Made by a program: the position numbers and the translations under genes | In this document: in pieces, positions 22,357 through 35,410 of the stretch | Layout: the number at the start of each line of letters is the position of its first letter | Numbering within the stretch: position 1 is the stretch's first letter | Assembly: GCA_947623455.1 (NCBI GenBank) | Contig: OX392534.1 | Location: 9,434,001 to 9,498,000 of the forward strand | Origin: Mimachlamys varia | Taxonomy: Eukaryota; Mollusca; Bivalvia; Pectinida; Pectinidae | Reading direction: 5' to 3' | Length of the DNA: 64,000 nucleotides | Notes under the pieces: model-generated | What the model was told of the DNA's origin: nothing | Seen by the model: the letters and a program-made list of their open reading frames with translations, nothing else | Database searches by the model: none

Positions 22357-23343
22357 GTAAGTTACTCTCAATACAAAAATCAACCTGTCGCTATCTACCA
22401 ATTTCTCTTATGAACATTATTATAGTTAATTCAGGCTGTATATCTTTGTGCAGATTTTTGTTAAGGTTGCATACACAGAAATGCAGCCATATCAACAGAA
22501 TTGCATTGCTTTGTAGAAATAATAAATAAGATGTTTCAGGACAGTGAGCATGCAGAAATGAAAGCCTTCAGTATTTGTCATTCAACCTTTCTAAGAATTA
22601 ACATTTATTAGCTCACCTGGCCCAAATGGCCTTCAACAATCACCTGTCCTGCGTCCGTCAACTTTTCCATAAACAACTTCTTCTGAAATACCGAAATGCC
22701 TAGTGACATGATAATCAGCTGGTAGCTTTCTTAGAAGGAGCTGAATAAAGTTTGTGAAAAAAATCACTTTGACATACTTTTAAGGTCACAGGGGTCAAAT
22801 ATGTGAAAATGTTCAAAACATCATTTTCTGAAATATCAAAAAGATAGAGACATATTATTAAGCAGGGGGCCTCCTTTGGATGTGCTAAACAAAAAGTGTG
22901 AAAAAAAATTATACCGACTTACATTCAAGATCAAAGTGGTCAAATATGATAAAACATTGAACTGTTTTGTTTCCGTCATAATGGCCAATTTTCAACCAAA
23001 TGATACCAAATAATGCTAAATCTCTTAAATGAGTTGTCAAAATGAATTGAAATTTTCATATTTGCATACTTTGTTTATTCCTGTTAACAAGTAAAAAAAA
23101 TTTTTATTTTAAATCCCTGTCAGGCAAAAAATGACCCTTACATCTCTTATCATTTTTATAACAAATGTAGTATACTTATATCTATATATACCTATATACC
23201 TTTTATCTCTGTATATTTGTTTAAAATCTAGTAAACAATTTATTCTGCTAACTACATTTATTGTTTTACCATTTGTTAAACCTAATATGTATTCATTGTC
23301 GTATCTAAACATGAGTCGTACTATAATTTTTCTTTTATTTCAG
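22357..23343 (+). other. Probable 3' UTR intron with a dispersed repeat
   Basis: From about 22609 (attagctcacctggcccaaa) to about 23000 the text resembles a dispersed element common in bivalve genomes that begins with agctcacctggccc. Only one end is seen. That recollection of family identity is from general knowledge and was not checked. Confidence 0.45.
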
Positions 23344-23815
23344 ATTGCCATGGACAACATATATGGTGATCATTGCCTCCCAGTCAGACTTCAAATCATC
23401 CCATCAGTACATCTTACAAAGTTTCGTGTCCATCCTCATAACTGTGTAATTAGCGTGTGTGTTGTGTGTATATATGTGGACCATGTGTATTTATTTGCGA
23501 TATATATTGAACGTTTCCGTCCGTGTAAATAGGAGATGTAACTGTGCAATAACGGGTGTAGATCGTGAGCGTGAGAAAAAAGTACTGAGTGCTGTCACTT
23601 TTGTTCATTTCATTATAAAATAATTTGCATTTTATGCCTGTTGATATTATTTTTTATTACGTATTGTTGAATTATCTCAATTTTACTTTAAAATACAATT
23701 ATGCCCAGGTTGCAGCCTTTTATATATACATTGTAAACTTACCCAGTTTTGTATAAAGACTGTTAAACAAGTCAAAATTGTTCGAAAATCCTCAATAAAA
23801 TTGATACAAAGTCTG
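23344..23815 (+). other. ADAMTS9/20: Probable 3' UTR exon of the ADAMTS gene with poly(A) signal
   Basis: A good donor (g|gtaagt) lies at 22357, 13 bases after the stop, and a pyrimidine-rich acceptor (tttatttcag) at 23343. An AATAAA occurs at 23794-23799 and would end the transcript near 23815. The exon has no convincing coding frame. The UTR exon and its end are inferred. Confidence 0.5.
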
Positions 23816-26800
23816 GTTGATATATGAGTACAGATATATTTGAGAAAAGGCGTATTTTAAAAACAGTCACTATGTATGCCAGTCCTAGGCAGTGCTCATA
23901 TAGTGTTTAGCTGAAGCTGGAATACTTTTAATATACCTTATCCAACGGAGTGGATCTCAACCCAAAGTTAAATACATTTTACAAAATGGGCTTCTAGCAT
24001 TTTTTAAGCAAATAAATGATGTAAACATTTGTATATTCAAAAAATCAAACAATTAGCATCACTGTTAAAACAGATATATTTATCCCAGGAAAAAAATATG
24101 ATTCATGAGTCTAAATCAAACTTGAAGAATAGAAATCGACCGATTTTCTCTACAAAGGAACATCATCGTCTATGTTACATTAAGATGTAGACGAAGCACC
24201 TGTAGGTATAGGATCGGTTCTACAGCTTATCTTAGATTGTTTAAGTATGTGACCAAGGGTAATTTAATGTCTACAAACATCTGCTGCTGTTGTACATTAT
24301 AGGCCAGTACATATATGTATATATATATATTTATAATGTTTTAGGCATGTACACTTGCAATTTATACCTATAGTTTTGTTTTACGATTTTATCATTTTCT
24401 CTTATTTTAAGTTTTAACTACCGTAAACTTGACCAAAAACTAGAACAATATTCATTTTCACTTTTTGGTATTCAGTAATTACATTTTTTAGTTAACTCTG
24501 ATGTATTTTGTTGTCTCCATCTTATATATGTAGATACTATTTATAATTATTATGTCTTCCAGTGCAGGTAGATATACAGTGTTGTCTGCCCTTACCTATT
24601 GAAGGAGTATTTCACTCAACACTGTATAATTAAATTACTTCTTTTTTGTATATATAATTTATGTATATTTATGTTTAAAACTACACTGATTGGTAAATTC
24701 ACAGACACCAAATGATGTACATAGGTTTTTTTCTTCATATTTTTATGCATATCAACACAGTTGTACCTACATTAATTGTATATTATAATATCAATTTTGT
24801 GTAAGCTAAATGTCGACTTGCGTCGCATGTAAAATACTCAAATGTGCTAAGGAAATGTGTTACTTATGTGTTAATGCACCTCATGATGTGAAACAAAATG
24901 TTTTAACCTGTTTCATCATTCATATTTATATCATACATGATTCTGTTTGATCCTGTATGTATCAAAGTGTTTTAACAGCATTGTTGGTTTCCCAATTTTA
25001 CCATTACATTGTAAGCATTAGTTCTGTGTTATTCCTGATCTTTGGTCAGCAATTTTAACATCGATGTTTGCATTTCTGTTGTGTTATCAATTGTGAGTAA
25101 ATTATTTTACCGTCATACATTTGTATGATGAGTTATGCCCCTTGCTATTTTACCATCATATGATGAGTTATGCCCCTTGCTAACTTACAATAGGCATTTT
25201 AATCAAATGGCCAGATCACTATATTCAAGCTTTTTATCTCAGGATTTTGTGTTGATCACATAACTGTTTAATGTTCAATGCCAGTAATTCTTATTTTTTG
25301 TGTTTTTTGAGTAAAGTTCAGATTGAGTTACGTAATAAAATTTGATGTAGTTGATCATGATGAAGCATGTATCAACAGAACTTGTGAGATCAATAATAGT
25401 GTGTTATTACTATTTCTTTTAACTCATTCACGCCTGAAATTTTATAATGGACTATTCCAACCTTTAATTTGGAAGAGTTCAAGTGTCTTCAGGGGTAGAT
25501 AATAGAATCACCAGGAAAAAGCTTTACATCAACAAAATTTACAAATTCTGATGAAAAGTTCAATAAACTTGGATCTGCTTTCTCGACTGAAATGGAACAT
25601 CAAAATATTAACATTACATGGTAATAAATGCATTTGATATTTTTATGATTTTTTTTTTAACCCAGACAATTTCTTTTTGTAAGAAGTTGCTGGCACTCAG
25701 ATTGATATTTACCAAACTGATTTTCAAAAGTGATCAGATAAACTTTGTTATTAGTCTTCGTAATTAAGTTCAGATTGGGAATTGAGACGAAGTGCTGTGA
25801 CGCTGTTAATGTATGTTCATGTTCACATAATACTGCACATTTATAACTTAGGGGTAGAGTGTCACTTTGTAGGTGTTATCTAATGTCAATATTATACAGG
25901 GATATTTAATCATATTTTCATGGTTATAGTTGATAAAATTTCATATTAATTTATCAAAATCATCAAAGCAGGAACATGGTTTGTTTCGTTAGTTGATATA
26001 AAGAAATCTCAAGTTGAATTTTGATAAAATATCATATTTCAATTGTTCCATGTTCAAGGTAAGCAAAAGAAATAGTTTTGATGGTTTTGTTCAATTTCTA
26101 GTTGTGACTTTGTAGTATCTACCTATGTTAAGTATATATTCATAACAAAGGTTATTTGTTGATCCTTTGTTGCTTCTAAAAGTAACACATTTTAGTATAA
26201 ACTGAAGGGCAATACTATTAGGATTTTGTCCAGTATTCATTGAAGAACTGTCTACATTAAACTTTACTGAATAAAGGGATCTTTTGCTTACTCTTCAGCC
26301 AAATCATTTAATTAAATTCAGATTTAAATTGACTACGACCATGTGGATATTTATACAAATTTTACTGAACCCAATCTCCATAGCAAATGGATGATAATAG
26401 GGTTTTTCAGCAAAATTACTAATATATTTCATAATTTGCTTTGTTAATTAAAAATGAAATTTAATGATGATATGCTGAAAAAGATAATGGCAAATTTGAA
26501 AATATATTTTAAAAGAGAAAATGCAAAAGATCCTAGCAGGGTATGTTTTTAGCAGTTGCATGTTTGTCTCTCATTCAAGAATTAAAAACCATGAAACTGA
26601 AGTAATATCGATGGGTATGTTCGCCCTCCAGCTTACAGTATTCAGTGTCATACATAACACATGTATGGTTCAGCAGCCATTGTAGCTTTCCCATTGCGCA
26701 CAAGAAACATGTGACAGGGGTACCACAAAGGGGGAATCGGATGTTATGTTACCAGATATGCATTTATAGAAATATGAAATTCTTTTTTTTTTTATTGATT

Positions 26801-27430
26801 TTATCTTTTTAACTCCTAGATTTGTTTTTAAATACATTTATATAAGAAATCACACCCTCTTTTTTTATCATAATCTCATTATTTTTTCCTGATGCCCTCA
26901 GGCTTTTGGTCCGATACCCCTGGGTACCCCTCTCACATCTGGAGGCTACATATGTATTATTTAAGGATCTCACTGACATAAATGGTCATATGAATTATTA
27001 ACGTGAATCTGATTAATATTTAATATTATGTTATGCATAAACTCATTATGCAATAACTGGCTAAGACTTTTTAAAATATATTTTCTCTTATGAAAACTTA
27101 GAGTTTCAGTGTTTTTTGTTGATTCACCTTTAGGCCATACTGGTAAATAACGATAAATAACAGATGTGGTGTATGTTAGTTCTTACAGAGCTATTGCAAT
27201 TCCTTTCTGTCTGTTGTCTGTGGTCAACAAGGAGATGGATGTAATATTGTTGATGACCTACATCAGAGGTCTGCCATAACCAACATACAATCGTACTTTC
27301 AATACAAATAAAAAAATCAATCTTTCAAAGCTTTTCTAAACCAATTTGCTTCTAAGCTTTTCAACAAATAGCGAGTGTACTGCAGCTGAAGCTATATGAG
27401 CTGAGAATAATGTCGTATTCAGTGTAGTCT
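23816..27430. other. Intergenic AT-rich DNA
   Basis: No gene recognised on either strand. A roughly 45-bp direct duplication (gatgagttatgccccttgct) occurs at about 25125-25185, and a dispersed-repeat fragment at about 25427-25500 matches 14435-14515. Confidence 0.55.
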
Positions 27431-28830
27431 TGCTCTACGTCCACATATCACAATGGATCAGTTAGTCACCTAGTAACGTCCACATATCACTTCGGATCAG
27501 TTAGTCACCGAGCAACATTCAGTAATTATGAACATATTACTATGGACCAGTTAGTGACGTCCACAAAAACTATGGACCAGTTAGTCACATAGCAATTTTC
27601 ACATATTACTATAAACCAGCTTTTTGCCTAATAAATTGCACATACAGTACCACTAGGGACCAGATAGTTGCCTTGCAACTTCCGCATAATCACTATGGAG
27701 CAGCTAGTCTTGTAATAAATTGCATATGTCACTATGGACTAGTTGGTCGCCAAGTAGCTTTACATATCACTATGGACCAGTTAGTCGCCTTATAACTTCA
27801 ACATATCACTACGGACCAGTTAGTCGCCTTTTAACTTCAACATATCACTAAGGATCAGTTAGTCGCCTTGTAACTTCAACATATCACTACGGATCAGTTA
27901 GTCGCCTTGTAACTTCAACATATCACTATGGATCAGTTAATCGCCTTTTAACTTCAACATTTCACTATGGACCAGTTAGTCGCCTTGTAACTTCAACATA
28001 TCACAATGGACCAGTTAGTCGCCTTGTAACTTCAAAATATCACTATGGACCAGTTAGTCGCCTTGTAACTTCAACATATCACAATGGATCAGTTAGTCGC
28101 CTTGTAACTTCAACATTTAACTATGGACCAGTTAGTCGCCTTGTAACTTCAACATATCACTATGGATCAGTTAGTCACCCTTTGACGTCCACATATCACC
28201 ATGGACCTGCTAGTAACCTAGTGACGTCGATATATCAGTATGGAACAGTTAGTCACCTAGCAACATTCTCATATTACTATGGACCAGCTAGTCACATAGT
28301 AACGTCTTTATATCACAACGGACCAATTAGTCAAGTAGTGACGTCCACACATCACCATGGACCAGCTAGTCGCCATGTAACTTCCACATATCACCATAGA
28401 CCAGCTAGTCACCTAGTAACTTCCACATATCACCATGGACCAGCTAGTCGACTAGTAACTTCCACATATCACCATGGACCAGCTAGTCACCTAGTAACTT
28501 CCACAAATCACCATGGACCAGTAAGTCACCTAGTAACTTCCACATATCACCATGGGCCAGCTAGTCGTCTAGTAACTTCCACATATCACCATGGACCAGC
28601 TAGTCACCTAGTAACTTCCACATATCACCATGGACCAGTTAGTCACCTAGTAACTTCCACATATCACCATGGACCAGCTAGTCGACCAGTAACTTCCACA
28701 TATCACCATGGACCAGCTAGTCACCTAGTAACTTCCACATATCCCCATGGACCAGCTAGTCACCTAGTAACTTCCAAATCATTATGGACCAGTTAGTCAC
28801 TTAAAGTAACTTCCACATATCCACCAGAAT
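27430..28830. repeat. 39-bp minisatellite (acatatcaccatggaccagc)
   Basis: About 35 units of cacatatcaccatggaccagc + tagtcacctagtaactt. The 5' part is diverged and the part from about 28320 is highly uniform. Because 39 bp is 13 codons, one forward frame is open for 204 codons (28182-28796) with repeated YHHGPASHLVTST. No splice signal, upstream exon or domain supports translation. Confidence 0.93.
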
Positions 28831-29324
28831 CTGAATGGTCTGAATTATTTAGAGAATCCTGATTTTTGTCTGAATTCTGGTGGATTGCGGGGATGACTGT
28901 TAAACAACAGTGTAGAATAGTAGCCTACGGAATAGCTAAATATATCTTAATGCTTACTACGAAAACCTATTATTTATACTACAAGAATAATTGTACCCCG
29001 AAAAGTTGTTTGCGCAATAGGGTGTGCTTTGGTATGATGGTGAAAAAAGGAGGGTAAAAACCGTGTTCTGGAAGAACTTTCCTGTCTTCAATACGACATC
29101 AAAGGCAGTGACACTAAATCAACCTGTGAGATGATAAACAAATATCGACAAGTAAAGAGTCTTTATCATCCTGCGTCACACCTCTGCCTAATTCGAAGCT
29201 AGCACTAACATACGACATTACGAACAGAACTCTCACAGCTTGTCGTTTCATGTCTCTTCACAAACATTATAGTAGTGGACACGAAGTGACGGACGATCTG
29301 AATATCTTCATGTCATGTTAATTA

Positions 29325-29521
29325 GTTTAGGCATTCGATGATTTGTTTATACAGACAGGTGTTCGATGATTTGTTTATACAGACAGGCGTTCGATGATTT
29401 GTTTATACAGACAGGTGTTCGATGATTTGGTTATACAGACAGGTGTTCGCTGATTTGTTTATACAGACGTTCGATGATTTGTTTATACAGACAGGTGTTC
29501 GATGATTTGTTTATACAGACA
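29325..29521. repeat. 28-bp minisatellite, left part, interrupted by a transposon
   Basis: About seven units of gttcgatgatttgtttatac plus agacaggt. The array stops at 29521 inside a unit and resumes in the same orientation at 38177. Confidence 0.93.
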
Positions 29522-29619
29522 CACTGGTGACTATAATACTCTTAAAATCCTCGGGAGCACTGACTTTTCGGCGTTCGCACTGAGTTTTCAACGACCAGTC
29601 TTACTTTTTAAGAGTGTGA

Positions 29620-29752
29620 CGTGAAAAGTAAGTGCAGGTGCCGAAAAGTCAGTGCAGGTGCCGAAAAGTCAGTGCAGGTGCCGAAAAGTCAGTGCAGGTG
29701 CCGAAAAGTCAGTGCAGGTGCTGAAAAGTCAGTGCAGGTGCTGAAAAGTAAG
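29620..29752. repeat. Subterminal 20-bp repeats of the foldback element, left arm (six copies)
   Basis: Units of gtgcaggtgccgaaaagtca. The right arm at about 37985-38085 has only four copies in inverse orientation. Subterminal repeats of this kind are transposase-binding sites in CACTA elements; that role here is inferred. Confidence 0.85.
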
Positions 29753-30289
29753 GATGTCGGTGAATAGTCAGTGTGAAGATTTTACCTGTGTTCCTTGACG
29801 GGCGCGAGGGCCTGGTGGCCAGCGGTATAGATAGCCGCAGGGGGTTTCACACCTCCTATAGGTAGGGACTGGCAGCTCCGATCACCACCTGTGAACTGGC
29901 ACGCTGCCAATGCTACTGTAATGCTTCTGTACACAACAGAAGGCCTGTGATCCCATAGGTGCTGCCAAACAAACTTATGTGATCACGGCTACACTCTGTT
30001 GATAGACTGGACACAACAAACATCTGGTATATAAACATGTTACCAACTTATATGGACAGAATTGTAATAAATTACTATTACTGCATGTAGAATTCCGTTT
30101 CCTCAGAAATAAAAAACGTCTTCTAAACTATTGTTCACGTGTTCATACTTCTTTCCATCTTAGTCATTTTGTTTTGGAATGATTGTCGAAATTGTCGTTA
30201 ATATTGTTTATATGAAAATTGTTTTGTGATGGTATAACTGCAGCATGTTCTTTATCTAACGTTTGAGTAGTAAAACGTATTCATTTTAT

Positions 30290-31250
30290 AGGAAATGATA
30301 ATGTGTGATTGATTACATCTTGTCCCGTAATCAGGACTTGAGACCGTAATTATTTTGTAATGTGCTCTTTATCTACAATTGAGTTTGATTAGAAATCAGT
30401 TTTAATTATTAGAAATGATGTTGTGTGATAGATTTGTAATTACTTTATAGCGGGTTTTTTATTTACTTTTTAATTTTATTGTAATACAAATAAATGATAT
30501 ATAGTGATACAGTTGTGTGAGTGTATTACCTCTCTGTCCGTTAACACTGCTAGTGGCCGTAATTATTATGTTAAGCTGTGCGTGTTCTTTAAGTAATAAG
30601 TATATGAAAGTATGCTTTCGTGTTATAATATGACATCTCGTTTTGTAATCACGGCTAGCGGCCGTAATTATTTTGTTACCTATTCTTTATTTGTACATTT
30701 TGTATATATTTGAGTAAAAACGCATTCATTTTAAATGAAATGTTAATGTGTGATTGATTACAACTCGTCCCGTAATCACAGTTTGTTGTCGTAATTATCT
30801 TGTGACGTGTTCTTTATCTACCTATGAGCTTGATTTGTAATCAGTTTTAATTATATGAAATGATGTTGTGTGATTAATTACGATTCGTCCCGTAATCACG
30901 ACTTGTTTTATTTACATCTCGGTTCTATATCACGGGTAGTGGCCGTAATTATTATGTTAAGCGTATTCTTTAAGTATTAATAATATGTAATGATGCTGTT
31001 GTGTTACACCTCGTTCCGTAATCATGGCTAGTGGCCGTAATTATATTGTAACATGTTCTTTATTTACATTTGAGTTTGATAAACAAACAGTTTTATTATA
31101 TGAAATGATGTTGTGTGATTGGTTAATGTTCATCTTGTCCCGTAATCACGACTCGTGGCCGTAATTATTTTGTAGCGTATTATTTATCTACATTTCAGTT
31201 TTTGTTTTTTCATTTGTTATTAGAATTAATTATATGAACTTATGCTGTTG
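30290..31250. repeat. Second internal repeat block in left arm (about 110-140 bp units)
   Basis: Seven or eight diverged units share cccgtaatcacg, a gtggccgtaattattttgt core, then ttctttatctacat and tgaaatgatgttgtgtgatt. The mirror block lies at about 36470-37420. The core is a quasi-palindrome around cggctagtggccg. Confidence 0.8.
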
Positions 31251-32009
31251 TGTGATTGTAATAAATTATGTGATCGCGTAAATCGTCGGAATAGTGGGGT
31301 ACCTAGTACTAATATAATATCCGGCCTCCTATGCTTCTGCCCTACCGTAGGTTTCCGACGATGGAAGATGTGTGAAGATTTGGGCTGTAATATAATTAGA
31401 TAAAGATTCGCTCGTGGTCAAAGTTTACCTGTAATGACCCCAGGGCCCCCATTGTTATAGGCATTGGCCGGTACCAAGCTGGTAGCTAATTATACTAATC
31501 CTGTTGAAGTAATAAGATAGACAGGTGATGAAGTAATTCAAAGTAATTGGTTTTGAATGAGTGGAGATTCAGATGAGTATTCTCTTATTTATTAATGTAT
31601 TAATAGCTATGTTCATTAAGAAGTAAAACAAAAAAACTGTGATCAGGGGCGAAGATAGATATACACCCACATAGCGATATACGAAACTGTTGTGTTGAGT
31701 ACCGTTACGCCTCTATCGGTCGGACGTATTGAACATAGCAAAACGAGATGAAATTACATATGAACATTAATGTTAATTACAATAAATAGCTAAATATAAC
31801 GGACGGGACTTTATACATACCATGAAACCTCATCTAACGACCACCTGAAAATTACGACCGCCCCGTTAATTATCGGTAATTGACCAAACGATTGTGACCA
31901 GTCATCTGACAAAAAATACATGATGTGTAGCAGGCCGTGAACAGATTACTACGGGGCAGTCGGACTGCGTGCTTATTATCAATCTTTGAATGAAAATTAC
32001 AGTAACGAT

Positions 32010-35000
32010 ATTTAATTTACTCACCTGTATTTAGACCGGTTTCAGGACGACAAACAACCACAAATAAAGTATTTTAATTCTATAATTAGTAAAACAAAAA
32101 CAATAGACCGATAATTACATTCTACCAACCCAGGTATATAATCCGGTGACTTGTGTATTTTCCGTCATAATGCCACCTGGTAAGGGCGGTCACCCGTATC
32201 TGTAAACGAAAGACTGCAAACCAAAACCCAGGACATTTATTTTACCTATCGATCAGTGCAATGTTTTGAAGGTGATAATAAAAGCCAATATATCTACCTG
32301 TCAGTACTTTGTTTGGTAACAAAAGATCGGTAATTAGTCCACATACCTGCGGACTGTCTGACACAGTCGACACGCCTCAAGCCATTCATGGCTCGCTTCA
32401 CACCAGGTAAATTTTGTAGCAGTATGTTGTTTACCGATACGGGTGAAAGCCCTTACAAGGAGGCGCTATGACGGATAATTATACATGTCATCAGATTATC
32501 TACCTGGGTTGAGAGATCGTAGTTATCAGATTTTTATATACTGATCAGAAGATTTCATGCGTAAATTGTGCACACATTTTTTCATCAAATGTACCTGAAT
32601 TATATAATGATAACTGATTTTACAAGTATTGGGGCGATTTTAAATAAAACAAAGATACATTTTTGTGCCTCGTATTTAATTTATAATTAAAGATTCAAAA
32701 ATGTAGTGTTTTTGTTTGGTACACTGTATCATTTTAAATGATATCACAACGTTTAAAGCACCTATATATTTCTTATATAAGTATTGATGACATAAACTTC
32801 ATTAATTGTTCATTCCATACTTATAAACAGGTAATTTTCACAAGAACAGCCTGTAAGTTTTAATTTACTGACCTGTATTTAGACCGGTTTCAGGACGACA
32901 AACAACCACAAGTAAAGTATTTTAATTCCATAATTAGTAAAACAAAAAAAAACAATAGACCGATAATAACAATCTACCAACCCAGATATATAATCCGGTG
33001 ACTTGTGTATTTTCCGTCATAATGCCACCTGGTAAGGGCGGTCACCCGTATCTGTAAACGAAAGACTGCAAACCAAAACCCAGGACGTTTATTTTACCTA
33101 TCGATCAGTGCAATGTTTTGAAGGTGATAATAAAAGCCAATATATCTACCTGTCAGTACTTTGTTTGGTAACAAAAGATCGGTAATTAGTCCACATACCT
33201 GCGGACTGTCTGGCACAGTCGAAACGCCTCAAGCCGTTCACGGCTCGCTTCACACCAGGTAAACTTTGTAGCAGTATTTTGTTTACCGATACGGGTGAAA
33301 GCCCTTACAAGGAGGCGCTATGACGGTTAATTATACATGTCATCAGATTATCTACCTGGGTTGAGAGATCGTAGTTATCAGATTTTTATATACTAATCAG
33401 AGATTTCATGCGTAAATTGTGCACACATTTTTTTCATCAAATGTACCTGGATTATATAATGATCACTGATTTTATTACAAGTATTGGGGCGATTTTAAAT
33501 AAAACAAAGATACATTTTTGTGCCTCGTATTTAATTCATAATTAAAGGATTAAAAATGTAGTGCTTTTGTTTGGTACACTGTATCATTTAAATGATATCA
33601 CAACGTTTAAAGCACCTATATATTTCTTATATAAGTATTGATGACACAAACATCATTAATTGTTCATTCCATACTTATAAACAGGTAATTTTCACAAGAA
33701 CAGCCTGTAAATTTGACATCAACATTTGTGTTTTAAAGATATCTTAAGCGTTAAGTTGGTAAAGATATCAATTTAATCACACGTATTGGATTACTATTAA
33801 ATCAATTGTACTGTCGACAATAGTGCAATACTTTCGCTTCGATACCCACGAAAATTAAAGTCACGATATTTAATTTACTCACCTGTATTTGGACGAGACT
33901 CAGGATGACAAACAGCCACAAATAAAGCATTGTCATTCAATAATTACAATCTTCCAATCCAGGTATATAATCCGGTGACTCGCGTATTTTCCGTCATAAT
34001 GCCACCTCGGAATGGCGTTCACGTGAACCGTATCGGTAAACGAAAGACTGCAAACCAAAACCCAGAACGTTTATTTACCTACCGGTCATGATCAGTGCAA
34101 TGTTTTCAATGTGCTTATCAATGTGAATGTCAGTACTCTGATCAGTACACGAAAGATCCTTAATTAACAAACGGTCCGACTGACCGCAGTTATCCGTTCA
34201 CGGCTCGCTACACATCAGGTATTTTTTTCTGTCAGATGACTGGTCGCAATCGTTGGATCAATTACCGTTAAATAGCGGGGTGGTTGTAATTTGCATGTGG
34301 TCGTTATATGAGGTTCCAGGGTATGCATAAAGTCCCGTCCGTTATATTTAGCTATTTATTGTAATTAACATCAATGTTCATATGTAATTTCATCTCGATT
34401 TTGAGTTTAGATTATGATTTTGTTAACGCTTCGGTATTCTCTTATTTATTTTCATATATCGCTATATGGGGGTTTATCTTTCTTAGCACCTAATCACTGT
34501 TTTTATCGTGTCACCTCTTTATGAACATAGCAATAAATAAATAAAACAAAAAACTCAAAATTGAAACTGCATACTTGTGAAAACGGCGTATATCCACTCA
34601 TTCGTACCTATTTACTTTGAATTACTTCATCACCTGTCCATTTTGCAATTCATCGCCTGCCCATCTAAATAATAAAATATTAGTACTCATTAATACTATA
34701 ATACTCATTACGATATAATTATCGGTCTATTGTTGTTGGTTTTTTTTACTAATTATGGAATTAAAATACTTTATTTGTGGTTGTTTGTCGTCCTGAAACC
34801 GGTCTAAAAACAGGTCAGTAAATTAAAACTTACAGGCTGTTCTTGTGAAAATTACCTGTTTATAAGTATGGAATGAACAATTAATGAAGTTTGTGTCATC
34901 AATACTTATATAAGAAATATATAGGTGCTTTAAACGTTGTGATATCATTTAAATGATACAGTGTTCCAAACAAAAACACTACATTTTTGAATCTTTAATT

Positions 35001-35410
35001 ATAAATTAAATACGAGGCACAAAAATGTATCTTTGTTTTATTTAAAATCGCCCCAATACTTGTAATAAAATCAGTGATCATTATATAATTCAGGTACATT
35101 TGATGAAAAAATGTGTACACAATTTACGCATGAAATCTTCTGATCAGTATATAAAAATCTGATAACTACGATCTCTCAACCCAGGTAGATAATCTGATGA
35201 CATGTATAATTAACCGTATCGGTAAACAAAATACTGCTACAAAATTTACCTGGTGTGAAGCGAGCCGTGAACGGCTTGAGGCGTGTCGACTGTGTCAGAC
35301 AGTCCGCAGGTATGTGGACTAATTACCGATCTTTTGTTACCAAACAAAGTACTGACAGGTAGATATATTGGCTTTTATTATCACCTTCAAAACATTGTAT
35401 TGATCGATAA
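32010..35410. repeat. Central part of foldback element: duplicated and inverted 0.85-kb modules
   Basis: A module starting tttactcacctgtatttagaccggtttcagg occupies about 32015-32855 and recurs directly at about 32860-33715, over 95 percent alike by eye. A shortened copy is at about 33865-34245, and an inverse copy at about 34735-35400. All contain accgatacgggtgaaagccc or parts of it. Fragments of the arm sequence also recur at 34250-34410. Confidence 0.75.

Noticed and set aside
23131..23532. 133-codon frame overlapping the ADAMTS 3' end
   Set aside because: Crosses the inferred 3' UTR acceptor at 23343, has AT-driven composition and no domain.
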